This document shows, one piece after another, positions 17,147-26,139 of a stretch of 64,000 bases of DNA. Origin of the DNA: Acinetobacter defluvii (GTDB taxonomy: Bacteria; Pseudomonadota; Gammaproteobacteria; Pseudomonadales; Moraxellaceae); assembly GCF_001704615.3 (NCBI RefSeq), contig NZ_CP029397.2:496001-560000 (forward strand). Reading direction: 5' to 3'. The position numbers and the translations under genes were made by a program. The first letter of the stretch is position 1, and every line of letters starts with the position of its first letter. The notes beneath the pieces are model-generated. The model was not told the origin of the DNA. It saw only the letters and a list, made by a program, of their open reading frames with translations, and did no database searches.

Positions 17147-19051
17147 ATGTTGTATACCGAAATACCAAGTCAACGTCCTGTTACGCCATTGTTAAATGGG
17201 ATTGACCATCCTCAACAATTGCGTCAACTTGCGCAAGACCAATTGGCACAAGTCGCGGATGAGTTACGTCAATATATTATCTATGCTGCTGGTCAAAGCG
17301 GTGGGCATTTTGGTGCAAATCTTGGCGTGATCGAACTGAGTGTGGCTTTGCATTATTGTTTTAATACGCCATACGATCGTCTAGTTTGGGATGTGGGGCA
17401 TCAAGCGTATCCACACAAAGTCTTAACTGGTCGTCGAGAACAAATTACTACCATTCGTGCCAAAGAGGGGCTGGCGGCATTTCCTGCCCGTGAAGAATCT
17501 GAGTTCGATACCTTTGGTGTTGGGCATTCCTCTACTGCGATCTCAGCAGGACTTGGAATGGCTTTGGCAAGTCGCTATCAAAATACACCACGTGAAGTTG
17601 TTGCCATTGTCGGGGATGGTGCAATGACTGCGGGTATGGCATTTGAAGCAATGAATGATGCGGTTGCCCATAATGCTGATTTGATGGTCATTTTAAATGA
17701 CAATGATATGTCGATCTCCTGCAGTACGGGTGGTTTTGCCAAGCACTTAGCCGCTATTTGGGAAAAAGGTCAGTTTGTAAATATTGATGAGCAAGGTCAA
17801 GCTTTTATCCAAGAATGCCCTGAATGGACATATACCTCTCGTTTGCACCAATCTGCTACAGATGCCGCAGACAACTTATTTAAAGCGATTGGTTTTGATT
17901 ATTTTGGTCCTTTTGATGGGCATGACGTTGATCAACTTGTACAAGTATTCAATGCACTCAAAAAACGTAAAGGACCACGCTTAATTCACATTTATACAGT
18001 GAAAGGTAAAGGTTTTGCACCTGCCGAAGCTGATCAAATCAAATACCATGCGATTGGCAAAATTAATGCCACACCAAGTCAAAATATAGCACCAAAATAT
18101 TCGGATGTATTTGGACAATGGTTATGTGATGAGGCAGCACAAGATGAACGTCTTTTAGCTATTACACCTGCCATGTGTGAGGGTTCAGGCATGGTGCAAT
18201 TTGCCAAACAATTTCCTGAGCGTTACTTCGATGTTGCGATTGCTGAACAGCATGCGGTAACTTTGGCTGCAGGCATGGCATGTGAAGGTTTAAAACCTGT
18301 GGTTGCAATCTATTCGACTTTCTTGCAACGTGGCTATGACCAACTGATTCACGATGTTGCTTTACAAAATTTGGATGTGACTTTTGGGATTGACCGTGCA
18401 GGTCTGGTCGGTGAAGATGGACCTACGCATGCAGGTGCGTATGATTATGCGTTTATGCGTACCGTACCCAATATGGTGATCATGGCACCAAAAGACGAAA
18501 ATGAATGTCGTCAAATGCTACACACTGCGTATTTGCACCAAGGTCCAACCGCAGTGCGTTATCCACGTGGCAATGGTTTAGGCGTTGAAATTCAAAAGCA
18601 ACTCACTCCACTGGAAATTGGGAAAGCTGAAATTGTTGCTGAGTTTAACCTTGAGCATGAGGAATGTATTAGTATTCTCGCTTTTGGTAGTCGGGTCGGC
18701 GTGGCTATTGAGGCTGCAAGAAAACTGGCTGAACACTTAGAGATCGCAGTTCGTGTGATTAATATGCGTTTTGTGAAACCACTGGATGAACAAATCATTC
18801 GAGATTTGGCTGAAAAAACCAGTTTGTTTGTCACTGTAGAAGAACATGCAGTAATGGCAGGTGCGGGTAGTGCGGTAAATGAATTTTTAGCGCAAGCACA
18901 GATTGTTAAACCGATGCTGAATCTAGGTTTACCTGATGCGTTTCTTGCACAAGCGTCACATGCTGAAATGTTGCAAACTTGTGGTTTGGATGCGCAAGGC
19001 ATTCAAAACTCAATTGAGCAAGCATGGTTAAAGATGATTCAGCATATTTAA
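17147..19051 (+). CDS. dxs: 1-deoxy-D-xylulose-5-phosphate synthase
   Basis: This 634-residue thiamine diphosphate enzyme joins pyruvate and glyceraldehyde 3-phosphate, the first step of the MEP isoprenoid pathway. H54 ([10 protein letters not shown]), the TPP motif GDGAMTAG at 156-163 followed by NDNDMSIS, and the transketolase-like region with [17 protein letters not shown] are all present. ATG at 17147 gives the normal family length and has AAGAAGG about 11 bases upstream; the frame is open further left, but the added residues do not look like protein of this family. Confidence 0.96.
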   Translation: MLYTEIPSQRPVTPLLNGIDHPQQLRQLAQDQLAQVADELRQYIIYAAGQSGGHFGANLGVIELSVALHYCFNTPYDRLVWDVGHQAYPHKVLTGRREQITTIRAKEGLAAFPAREESEFDTFGVGHSSTAISAGLGMALASRYQNTPREVVAIVGDGAMTAGMAFEAMNDAVAHNADLMVILNDNDMSISCSTGGFAKHLAAIWEKGQFVNIDEQGQAFIQECPEWTYTSRLHQSATDAADNLFKAIGFDYFGPFDGHDVDQLVQVFNALKKRKGPRLIHIYTVKGKGFAPAEADQIKYHAIGKINATPSQNIAPKYSDVFGQWLCDEAAQDERLLAITPAMCEGSGMVQFAKQFPERYFDVAIAEQHAVTLAAGMACEGLKPVVAIYSTFLQRGYDQLIHDVALQNLDVTFGIDRAGLVGEDGPTHAGAYDYAFMRTVPNMVIMAPKDENECRQMLHTAYLHQGPTAVRYPRGNGLGVEIQKQLTPLEIGKAEIVAEFNLEHEECISILAFGSRVGVAIEAARKLAEHLEIAVRVINMRFVKPLDEQIIRDLAEKTSLFVTVEEHAVMAGAGSAVNEFLAQAQIVKPMLNLGLPDAFLAQASHAEMLQTCGLDAQGIQNSIEQAWLKMIQHI

Positions 19052-19180
19052 CAGCAAGTTAAATGGCATATTTAAAAGTTTAGAAACAAAATTTCCCTTT
19101 CAGCCTGATTATTTGTTAAAATGGTCGGGCTTTTATGCATTATTCTTTATCAGTATCTTCAAATTTGTAGTGGGTGTTCA

Positions 19181-20011
19181 ATGGAACCTATGGTGGTGAT
19201 GGCTGCGCGTGCGGCTCAATTAGTTGGTCAAGAGCTTTTAAAAGCGCATCAAAATCGTCATAAACTCGATCTACAAGTCGAAGAAAAAGGTATCGATGGT
19301 CCTGTAACACGTGTAGATCGCTACATTGAGCAGTTGACGATTGATACGCTTCGTAAAAGTTATAAAAATCACAGCTTCCTTGGTGAAGAGTTTGGTCTGC
19401 AAGAAGGTAAAGGTCATGACGCTGATTGGTGTTGGGTGATTGATCCTTTGGATGGTACTTTAAACTTTATCAATGGTTTCCCTCATTTCTGCGTATCTAT
19501 CGCTGTTCAACATAAAGGTATTACACAACACGGTGTTATTTATGACCCTGTGAAAGATGAGTTATTCTCTGCAAGCCGTGGTCGCGGTGCAATGTTGAAC
19601 CAACGCCGTATCCGTGTAAATGTTAAAGACAGCCTTGAAAATACTTTCATGGGTGTTGGTCATGCATTCCGTAAAATCCGTAATGGTGAAGTGGTTTCAT
19701 ATGCGAAAAACCATTTTGATTCATTATTGAATGTAACAGAAGCAGGTGCGCAATATCGCCGTGCTGGTTCTGCTGCATTGGACTTGGCATATGTGGCTGC
19801 AGGTCGTTTAGACGGTTATTTTGAACTGGGTTTGAAACCTTGGGATATCGCTGCAGGCGAGCTCATCGTGAAAGAAGCAGGCGGTACAGTGGTGGATGCA
19901 CGTGGTGGTTCTGATTCTATGGAAAACGGTCAAGTGATCGCATGTTCTATGAAAATGTTAAAACCATTGATGCAACAAGTTGTTCCTGCTTGGGGTGAAG
20001 CTGCGAAGTAA
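19181..20011 (+). CDS. suhB: Inositol-1-monophosphatase family protein SuhB
   Basis: This is a 276-residue metal-dependent phosphatase. The three metal-site motifs are present: GEEFG, WVIDPLDGTLNFINGFPHF and KPWDIAAGELIVKEAGG. In E. coli SuhB also binds the rRNA antitermination complex; whether it does so here is not visible. The start at 19181 (MEPMVVMAARAAQ) matches the family; the open frame to the left is not part of it. It lies 130 bases after dxs with promoter-like AT-rich DNA between. Confidence 0.93.
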   Translation: MEPMVVMAARAAQLVGQELLKAHQNRHKLDLQVEEKGIDGPVTRVDRYIEQLTIDTLRKSYKNHSFLGEEFGLQEGKGHDADWCWVIDPLDGTLNFINGFPHFCVSIAVQHKGITQHGVIYDPVKDELFSASRGRGAMLNQRRIRVNVKDSLENTFMGVGHAFRKIRNGEVVSYAKNHFDSLLNVTEAGAQYRRAGSAALDLAYVAAGRLDGYFELGLKPWDIAAGELIVKEAGGTVVDARGGSDSMENGQVIACSMKMLKPLMQQVVPAWGEAAK

Positions 20012-20035
20012 TTTATGCTTTTGTAGTTTGAGTTT

Positions 20036-20067
20036 TGAAAAGCCTTCATAGTAGTGAAGGCTTTTTT
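20036..20067. terminator. Bidirectional terminator after suhB
   Basis: AGCCTTCA (20041-20048) and TGAAGGCT (20055-20062) flank the loop TAGTAG, with A-tract before and six T after. It lies between convergent suhB and the YezG-like gene. Confidence 0.92.
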
Positions 20068-20087
20068 ATGTCTTAGAATTTGCTAAT

Positions 20088-20528
20088 TTATGCTTTGTTT
20101 TGTTCTCTGAGCTTAATACGCATTTCCCATTCTTCGAATGGAATATTGTATTCATCTAGCTCTTCCAATTTTAAATCACTTACTCGTCGCATATATAAAT
20201 TTACCCAACTATCTTCTCTAGGAATGTAATCAAACTCTGCATTAAAAATAGTATTATTATTGAGTGAAAATTTAAAATGTGACCACTTTTCTTTAAAATT
20301 TGTAAGGCTTCTCAATCCTTCAATTAAATTCATGATTTGATCTTCGATATCATAAGGTCTCTTGCCCATTACAAAGCTACTAATTTTATTGTTGGGTGTT
20401 AGCCATTCAGCTCCTCCTGCTGAATAGTCAGGATAAACACACCCTAAAAAATATATGTCAGTTGCTTCCTCAGGCATGATTGACCACAAAAGCTCACCGA
20501 TTTTTTGATAAATTTCTTGTTCTTGCAT
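20088..20528 (-). CDS. YezG/DUF600 family immunity-like protein
   Basis: This is a 146-residue protein. The N-terminus EQEIYQKIGELLWSIMPEEA is the hallmark of the DUF600/YezG family, whose members neutralise LXG or other polymorphic toxins. No toxin gene lies nearby, so this would be an orphan immunity gene, a form of defence against toxins of neighbouring cells. It is low in GC and sits between two housekeeping genes with its own short flanks, consistent with acquisition by transfer. GGAAC precedes the ATG. Confidence 0.7.
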   Translation of the reverse strand: MQEQEIYQKIGELLWSIMPEEATDIYFLGCVYPDYSAGGAEWLTPNNKISSFVMGKRPYDIEDQIMNLIEGLRSLTNFKEKWSHFKFSLNNNTIFNAEFDYIPREDSWVNLYMRRVSDLKLEELDEYNIPFEEWEMRIKLREQNKA

Positions 20529-20691
20529 AAATGTGTTCCATTTTTTGCTACTTCTTGAATTGTTGAGATTGTGAGTGAGTGGGTTTGTAGAATCAATGGA
20601 TTTAAATTCATTTATTTGAATGAAGTATATCTATAGATATTATGAAAAGTGGATATGGAAAAATCACTCACAGGAAAAACAATAAAACTGC

Positions 20692-20719
20692 GTGACATTA
20701 TTTTAAATTCTGCTATACT
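20692..20719 (+). promoter_or_regulatory. Promoter of the DEAD-box helicase gene
   Basis: GTGACA (20692-20697) and TATACT (20714-20719) are separated by 16 bases, a good sigma-70 match. Transcription from about 20726 would give a 5' leader of about 270 bases. Confidence 0.7.
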
Positions 20720-20725
20720 CTGCGC

Positions 20726-20994
20726 ACGCACTAAATTCGTTCATTACCTGAACATTTCTCTTCTATATTGTGTATGCGCGTCCGGTCCAAAGAGAGGACA
20801 ATATTTCGCGCCCCACCCAATCGCCTAAGCGATTCCTTCAGGTTGCGGCTGTAATCATGTGTGCGTTATACGCATCGTCGTTCTCGGATCGCCGCTGATT
20901 CTATATTTTCAGCGATTATTGCTGTGCCGCTTTTTGCCGATGTCCATCAGATCATATATTTAAATGGAGCACCCACATTCGGGTGAAAGTCTCT
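20726..20994 (+). promoter_or_regulatory. Long structured 5' leader of the DEAD-box helicase mRNA
   Basis: About 270 bases lie between the predicted start of transcription and the ATG, with no credible coding frame and higher GC than nearby spacers. Short inverted repeats such as CGCCTAAGCG and GCGTTATACGC are visible. Long leaders with RNA folds are common for cold-induced RNA helicases; that parallel is inference. Confidence 0.55.
20966..20994 (+). promoter_or_regulatory. Remote Shine-Dalgarno and hairpin before the helicase start
   Basis: GGAG (20966-20969) is 25 bases from the ATG, too far to act directly. The 16 bases between them at 20970-20985 form a hairpin, CACCC-ACATTC-GGGTG. When it folds, the effective spacing becomes nine bases (AAAGTCTCT). 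No other good ribosome binding site lies before 20995. Confidence 0.6.
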
Positions 20995-22785
20995 ATGAGC
21001 AAAACTTTTGCTGATTTTCCTTTAGACGAGTCATTACATAAAGCACTCGAATCTCTTGGTTTTACTACACCTACACCTGTTCAAGAACAATCAATTCCAG
21101 CGGCTTTAGAAGGTAAAGACCTTTTAGTATCTAGCCAAACTGGTTCTGGTAAAACAGCAGCTTTTTTATTGCCAACATTAAACGTTTTAGCAGGACAAGA
21201 CACATTTGTTCCTTTTAAAGAACGCATGAAAGCAGTAACACAACCTAATATTTTGGTGATTTCTCCAACGCGTGAACTTGCACAACAAGTGTGTCAAGAC
21301 GCAATTGCATTTGTACGTCACATGAAAGGTGTTCGTATCGCTGCAATCATGGGTGGTATGCCATTTGGTAAACAAATTCAACAATTAAAAGGCGCGCAAG
21401 TTGTTGTTGCAACGCCAGGTCGTTTACTTGACCTTGTTAATCGTCGTCAGATCAAACTTGATAAAGTTGATTCTTTAATTGTGGACGAAGCTGACCGTAT
21501 GCTTGACTTAGGTTTCTCTGAAGACCTAGAAGCAATTAGCGACTTAGCTGCAAACCGTAAACAAACATTAATGTTCTCTGCAACATTTGCACCACGTATC
21601 ATTAACCTTGCTGAACGCATGATGAATGATCCTGAGCGTATTGCGATTGAAACAGGACATTCTACTAATACAGATATTACCCAAACTTTACATTGGACAG
21701 ATGGCTTTGAGCATAAGAAAAAATTGCTTACCCATTGGTTAAATGAAGAAGATTTGGATCAAGCAGTGGTATTTGCGTCTACTCAAGAAGACACAGATAT
21801 GCTTGCTGAAGAATTAACAGAAGCGGGTCTTTCTGTTGTTGCGCTCCACGGTGCAATGCCGCAAACAGTTCGTAACCGTCGTTTACGCAGTATCCGCGAA
21901 GGTCGTGCAAAAATCTTAGTTGCAACTGACGTTGCAGCACGTGGTTTAGACGTACCTACGATTTCGCACGTGATTAACTTTGGTCTTCCAATGAAAAACG
22001 AAGACTATGTACACCGTATCGGTCGTACAGGTCGTGCAGGTCGTACAGGTAAAGCGATTACATTGGCGACTTATCGTGAACGCGGTAAAATCCGTGCTTT
22101 AGAAGATTATCTAGAAACACGTTTAGACGTGTCTGAAATCGAAGGTTTAGAGCCATCTCCACCACCTGCACGTGGTAGCCGTGATGGTCGTGGTCGCAAT
22201 GGCGGTGGTCGTGGTCGTGATGGCGGTCGTGGCTTCGGCGGTGGTCGTGGTCGTGATGGTGGTCGTCGTTTCGAAGGCGAAAGCAATTTTAAACGTCGCG
22301 AAGGTGGTTTTGAAGATCGTCCACGTCGTAATTTTGATGACAAACCACGTGGTGAACGTCCAGCATTTGGTGAAGATCGTCCACGTCGTGAGTTTAATAA
22401 TGACCGTCCACGTCGTGAAGGTGGCTTTGAGGATCGTCCACGCCGCGAGTTTAACAATGACCGCCCACGCCGTGAAGGTGGTTTTGAAGATCGTCCACGT
22501 CGCGAGTTCAATAATGATCGTCCACGCCGTGAAGGTGGTTTTAATGATAAACCACGTTTTGACTCGAATGATGACAACCGTGGCAACCGTGTAGATTACA
22601 AACCACGCCGTGAAGGTGGTTTTGGTGATCGCCCTAAACGTTCATTTGGTGAAGATCGCCCACGTCGTGATTTTGGTGCCGATCGTCCGCAACGTTCTTT
22701 TGGTGATGACCGTCCTAAGCGTTCATTCGGTGAAGATCGTCCACGTCGTGAAGGTGGCGATCGTCGTCGTAAATTTAACGACTAA
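20995..22785 (+). CDS. DEAD-box ATP-dependent RNA helicase with Arg/Gly-rich tail
   Basis: This is a 596-residue helicase. The Q motif region (FADFPLDESLHKAL, PTPVQ), Walker A SQTGSGKT at 47-54, PTRELA, DEAD at 164-167, SAT at 195-197 and HRIGRTGRAGRTGKA are all present, so the ATPase core is intact. From about residue 390 the protein is a disordered basic tail: GGRGRDGGRG repeats, then 19-residue tandem units of the form EDRPRREFNNDRPRREGGF, then a mixed FGEDRPRR region. Such tails bind RNA without sequence preference and can drive condensate formation. It is closest in layout to RhlE or CsdA-type enzymes; I do not choose between them. Confidence 0.92.
   Translation: MSKTFADFPLDESLHKALESLGFTTPTPVQEQSIPAALEGKDLLVSSQTGSGKTAAFLLPTLNVLAGQDTFVPFKERMKAVTQPNILVISPTRELAQQVCQDAIAFVRHMKGVRIAAIMGGMPFGKQIQQLKGAQVVVATPGRLLDLVNRRQIKLDKVDSLIVDEADRMLDLGFSEDLEAISDLAANRKQTLMFSATFAPRIINLAERMMNDPERIAIETGHSTNTDITQTLHWTDGFEHKKKLLTHWLNEEDLDQAVVFASTQEDTDMLAEELTEAGLSVVALHGAMPQTVRNRRLRSIREGRAKILVATDVAARGLDVPTISHVINFGLPMKNEDYVHRIGRTGRAGRTGKAITLATYRERGKIRALEDYLETRLDVSEIEGLEPSPPPARGSRDGRGRNGGGRGRDGGRGFGGGRGRDGGRRFEGESNFKRREGGFEDRPRRNFDDKPRGERPAFGEDRPRREFNNDRPRREGGFEDRPRREFNNDRPRREGGFEDRPRREFNNDRPRREGGFNDKPRFDSNDDNRGNRVDYKPRREGGFGDRPKRSFGEDRPRRDFGADRPQRSFGDDRPKRSFGEDRPRREGGDRRRKFND
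22372..22542 (+). repeat. Three tandem 57-bp repeats inside the helicase gene
   Basis: The units at 22372-22428, 22429-22485 and 22486-22542 encode nearly identical 19-residue blocks that start EDRPRREFNNDRPRRE. The nucleotide differences are almost all at third codon positions, so protein-level selection keeps the repeat while the DNA drifts. Confidence 0.85.
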
Positions 22786-22802
22786 GATCCTAATTGATTT
22801 TA

Positions 22803-22832
22803 AAAACCAGCATTTATGCTGGTTTTTTTTTG
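22803..22832 (+). terminator. Rho-independent terminator after the helicase
   Basis: AAACCAGCA and TGCTGGTTT flank the loop TTTA, followed by a run of T to 22831. Confidence 0.93.
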
Positions 22833-22863
22833 TGGATAATTTTCTGACATTAATTTTAATATT

Positions 22864-22879
22864 TGTGATTTTAATCACA
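22864..22879 (+). promoter_or_regulatory. CRP/Vfr-type binding site
   Basis: TGTGATTTTAATCACA is a perfect match to the CRP core TGTGA-N6-TCACA. It lies 69 bases before a very small membrane ORF and about 320 bases before mlaF. Acinetobacter has a CRP/Vfr homologue; regulation here is inferred. Confidence 0.65.
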
Positions 22880-22947
22880 TTAATGTTAATATGCCTATCT
22901 TTACATAGGGGGGTGTATTTGTGATTAAACAAAATTATGGAGAAATT

Positions 22948-23016
22948 ATGCTATATATCTTTTCGATATTACTCATCTCAAACATTGCGTATTTTATTTA
23001 CAGTAGCCTAATTTGA
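22948..23016 (+). CDS. Tiny hydrophobic peptide (22 aa)
   Basis: The ORF begins MLYIFSILLISNIAYF and ends SSLI, a single hydrophobic span sized for one membrane helix. GGAG lies five bases before the ATG. The same frame also opens at GTG 22921 (31 residues) behind AGGGGGG, so two start options each have a ribosome binding site. It resembles the small accessory subunits of membrane complexes in layout only; no family is recognised. A CRP-type site lies upstream. Confidence 0.4.
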   Translation: MLYIFSILLISNIAYFIYSSLI

Positions 23017-23198
23017 GCCAAATTTTAAAACTTGAATAGATAAAAAATAAACAATAATCTGTTGAATTATTCTCATAAAAATATCGTTAAGTTTTTATTT
23101 TGTAAAAATTAGAACCCGTTCTTTATCTTTAATTACAACAAAATTCTTGAATTCAGAGTATAGTATGCGAGCTGTTGAATGCAGGAAAATGTTCAGCT

Positions 23199-24017
23199 AT
23201 GAATAATCAATCACTTCTCGATGCACAAGCTTTAATCGAAATAAAAAATTTAAGCTTTAACAGAGGGGAACGTGTCATTTATGACAATGTGAATTTAAAA
23301 ATTCGTCGTGGGCAAATTACCGCAATTATGGGACCATCTGGAACAGGTAAAACTACTTTGCTGCGTTTGATCGGAGGACAGTTAACACCTGACCAAGGTG
23401 AAGTGCTGCTGGATGGTAAAAATATTGCAACCATGTCTCGTAATGAGTTGTTTACAGCGCGTGCACGTATGGGAATGTTATTCCAAAGTGGTGCGTTATT
23501 TACAGACATGACTGTGTATGAAAATGTCGCCTTTCCGCTTCGCGCACATACCAAATTGCCTGAAAACTTGATTGCAGAATTAGTCGCATTAAAATTAGAA
23601 TCAGTCGGTTTACGTGGTGCTGAAAAGCTGATGCCATCAGAACTTTCTGGCGGGATGAATCGCCGTGTAGCTTTGGCACGTGCCATTGCCTTAGATCCCG
23701 ATTTGATTATGTATGATGAACCCTTTGCAGGACAAGACCCGATTGTTAAAGGGGTTTTGACGCGTTTAATTCGTTCATTACGTGAAGCATTGGATTTAAC
23801 GACGATTATTGTGTCGCATGATGTGGATGAAACATTATCCATTGCGGACTATATTTATGTGGTGGCTGAAGGAAAAGTGCAAGGTGAAGGTACACCAGCT
23901 GAATTAAAACAACATGCTTCCGCATTTGTACAACAATTTTTAACAGGTTCAATCGAAGGGCCTGTTGATTATCAATTTAGTCATCAGGCTTATTTAAGCA
24001 ATGAGGTACGTTCATGA
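23199..24017 (+). CDS. mlaF: Phospholipid transport ATP-binding protein MlaF
   Basis: This is a 272-residue ABC ATPase of the Mla system, which moves phospholipids between the outer and inner membranes. Walker A GPSGTGKTT, signature LSGGMNRR and Walker B LIMYDEPF followed by the switch histidine (IIVSHDV) are intact. ATG at 23199 was preferred; the frame opens eight codons earlier at TTG, and an out-of-frame ATG lies between. The stop overlaps the mlaE start by four bases (ATGA), so translation is coupled. Confidence 0.95.
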   Translation: MNNQSLLDAQALIEIKNLSFNRGERVIYDNVNLKIRRGQITAIMGPSGTGKTTLLRLIGGQLTPDQGEVLLDGKNIATMSRNELFTARARMGMLFQSGALFTDMTVYENVAFPLRAHTKLPENLIAELVALKLESVGLRGAEKLMPSELSGGMNRRVALARAIALDPDLIMYDEPFAGQDPIVKGVLTRLIRSLREALDLTTIIVSHDVDETLSIADYIYVVAEGKVQGEGTPAELKQHASAFVQQFLTGSIEGPVDYQFSHQAYLSNEVRS

Positions 24018-24793
24018 ATGCTATTGCCTTATTAGGTAGACGCGTTTTAGAACGTGTTCAGGGAATAGGGGTTGCAACGCAGATGTTGCTGCGCATTTTA
24101 TTCTCTATGCCTTCGTTATTGGGCGTGAAACTTTTTATTTATCAGATGTATCGTGTGGGTGTGCTTTCACTTTTGATCACGGCAGTATCTGGTTTATTTA
24201 TTGGTTTGGTGATTGGTTTACAAGGCTACTCGATTTTAGTCAATATTGGTTCTGAGGCAATGCTTGGAACGATGGTGTCATTGACCTTGTTACGTGAGCT
24301 TGCACCTGTGGTTGCCGCTTTACTTTTTGCTGGACGTGCAGGCTCAGCTCTGACTGCTGAAATTGGTTTGATGAAAGCCACCGAGCAACTTTCTAGTATG
24401 GAAATGATCGGGGTTGATCCTTTAAAACGAATCGTTTCTCCACGCTTATGGGCAGGTATTGTGAGTTTACCCATGCTTTCCGTGATTTTCGCTGCAATTG
24501 GTATTATGGGCGGAAAAATGGTGGGTGTTGACTTTTTAGGTGTCGATGAAGGTTCTTTTTGGAGTGGAATGCAAAGTAGCGTCCAATTCGGAAAAGATGT
24601 ACTCAATGGCACCATTATCAAAAGTTTTGTTTTTGCATTAATTTGTACTTGGATTGCAGTATATCAAGGCTACGCCTGTGTACCAACATCTGAAGGTATC
24701 GCAACATCTACGACACGTACTGTTGTGTATTCATCATTATGTGTATTAGGTTTTGATTTCGTGTTGACTGCGGTCATGTTCGGAGGGGTTTAA
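24014..24793 (+). CDS. mlaE: Phospholipid transport permease MlaE
   Basis: This 259-residue inner-membrane permease has five or six hydrophobic helices and the MlaE stretch TLLRELAPVVAALLFAGRAGSALTAEIG. It forms the channel on which MlaF acts and MlaD sits. It overlaps mlaF by four bases and mlaD by one. Confidence 0.95.
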   Translation: MNAIALLGRRVLERVQGIGVATQMLLRILFSMPSLLGVKLFIYQMYRVGVLSLLITAVSGLFIGLVIGLQGYSILVNIGSEAMLGTMVSLTLLRELAPVVAALLFAGRAGSALTAEIGLMKATEQLSSMEMIGVDPLKRIVSPRLWAGIVSLPMLSVIFAAIGIMGGKMVGVDFLGVDEGSFWSGMQSSVQFGKDVLNGTIIKSFVFALICTWIAVYQGYACVPTSEGIATSTTRTVVYSSLCVLGFDFVLTAVMFGGV

Positions 24794-25470
24794 TGAAATC
24801 ACGTACTAGTGAGCTGGCCGTAGGTATTTTTGTTATTATTTTCGGTGTTGCTCTATTTTTCTTGGCAATGAAAGTCAGTGGTTTGGTCGGTACTAATCTC
24901 AAAGATAGTTATACAATGACTGCTACTTTTGACAATGTGAATGGACTTAAGCCGCGTGCGAAAGTGACCATGAGCGGTGTGAAAATTGGACAGGTTGATT
25001 CTATTTCACTTGATCCTGTGACACGCTTAGCAACGGTTAAATTCGATTTGGATGGTTCTCTCACCAGTTTTAATCCTACTCAATTAAAGACTGTGCAACA
25101 AAATGCTTTAGAAGAGTTGCGTTATAGTTCGGACTATCAAGCTGCTGATCCAAAGAAACAAAAAGAAATGGAACAGCAACTATTGAATAACATGAAATCC
25201 ATCACAAGTATCGATGAAGATGCTTACATAATGGTTGCAACCAATGGTCTCTTGGGAGAGAAATATCTCAAAGTGGTACCAGGTGGTGGCTTAAACTATG
25301 TTAAACGTGGTGAGAGCGTTTCAAATACGCAAGGTACAATGGATTTGGAAGACCTTATTTCTAAATTTATTACTGGTGGTGCAGGGAAATCATCAGAGGG
25401 TGCATCAGGTTCACAAGGTGCATCTGCGTCGAATGAAGCAACAGATGCACAAACATCTTTTGTTGAATAA
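24793..25470 (+). CDS. mlaD: MCE domain protein MlaD
   Basis: This is a 225-residue protein with one N-terminal membrane helix (VGIFVIIFGVALFFLAMKV) and a periplasmic MCE domain from about residue 38 (YTMTATFDNVNGLKPRAKVTMSGVKIG). MlaD hexamers form the lipid-binding ring. An insertion of about 45 charged residues (from LKTVQQNALEEL to LLNNMKS) lies within the MCE region, a feature also seen in Acinetobacter MlaD. The C-terminal tail is Ser/Gly/Ala rich. The TAATG junction couples it to mlaE. Confidence 0.94.
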   Translation: MKSRTSELAVGIFVIIFGVALFFLAMKVSGLVGTNLKDSYTMTATFDNVNGLKPRAKVTMSGVKIGQVDSISLDPVTRLATVKFDLDGSLTSFNPTQLKTVQQNALEELRYSSDYQAADPKKQKEMEQQLLNNMKSITSIDEDAYIMVATNGLLGEKYLKVVPGGGLNYVKRGESVSNTQGTMDLEDLISKFITGGAGKSSEGASGSQGASASNEATDAQTSFVE

Positions 25471-25491
25471 ACATCAGAGGAATACTGACAG

Positions 25492-26124
25492 ATGAATATG
25501 TTATTAAAACAAACTTTTACAGCAACAGTTTTAGCAACCATGGTCGCAACTGCTGCGAATGCTGCCCCTGCAGAAGCCCCTTCAGCTTTTATTAAGCGTG
25601 TAGCAGATGGCTTGATTTCACGTTTAAAAGTGGATCATGCAAAACTACAAAGCAATCCTGCTGCGGTAAAAGCGATTGTACGTCAAAACCTTGATCCATA
25701 TGTAGACGGTCAAGCATTTACACGTATTGTGATGGGGACATATGCCACAAACCAATACAGTAATGCTGCACAACGTGCTAAGTTTGAGCAAAATTTCCGT
25801 AATACTTTGATTGAAAACTACGGTTCAGCTTTTGCTAAATACACCAACCAAACTTACACAATGCGTCCATTTAAAGATACTGGTAGTAAAAACCCAGTGG
25901 TAACCATCGACTTTAATAACAAAGGCGAGAAAATCCCTGTGTCATTCCAGTTGGCTGATCATGGTTCACAATGGAAAATCCGTAACATCAATGTGTCAGG
26001 TATTGATCTAGGCTTGCAGTTCCGCAATCAATTTGCTGCAAACGTAAAACGTAATGGTGGCGATATTGACAAAGCCATTGCAACATTTGAGCCAGATGCA
26101 GATGCAGCCGTAAATAAAAAATAA
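25492..26124 (+). CDS. mlaC: Periplasmic phospholipid-binding protein MlaC
   Basis: This 210-residue protein shuttles phospholipids between the outer-membrane and MlaD complexes. It has a signal peptide ending in ATAANA and the Tol/MlaC fold, with FTRIVMGTYATNQYSNAAQRAKF and NNKGEKIPVSFQLADHGSQWKI as typical stretches. It follows mlaD by 21 bases. The C-terminus ends in an acidic stretch. Confidence 0.94.
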   Translation: MNMLLKQTFTATVLATMVATAANAAPAEAPSAFIKRVADGLISRLKVDHAKLQSNPAAVKAIVRQNLDPYVDGQAFTRIVMGTYATNQYSNAAQRAKFEQNFRNTLIENYGSAFAKYTNQTYTMRPFKDTGSKNPVVTIDFNNKGEKIPVSFQLADHGSQWKIRNINVSGIDLGLQFRNQFAANVKRNGGDIDKAIATFEPDADAAVNKK

Positions 26125-26139
26125 GTAGGTAGGTGTCGG

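Larger units (their letters stand above)
22786..23198. other. Intergenic region between helicase and mla operon
   Basis: This 413-base spacer holds the helicase terminator, the CRP-type palindrome, the tiny membrane ORF and the AT-rich promoter zone of mlaF, where TATAGT at about 23158 is a candidate -10. No larger gene is present. Confidence 0.6.

Noticed and set aside
22372..22542. Tandem repeats as a possible CRISPR array
   Set aside because: The units are contiguous, in frame and code for a regular peptide; there are no unique spacers.
22107..22586. 159-codon minus-strand frame and plus-strand Val-rich frames in the helicase tail
   Set aside because: They are shadows of the repetitive Arg/Gly-coding region; the compositions (Ser/Arg/Pro or Val runs) are artefacts of the repeats.
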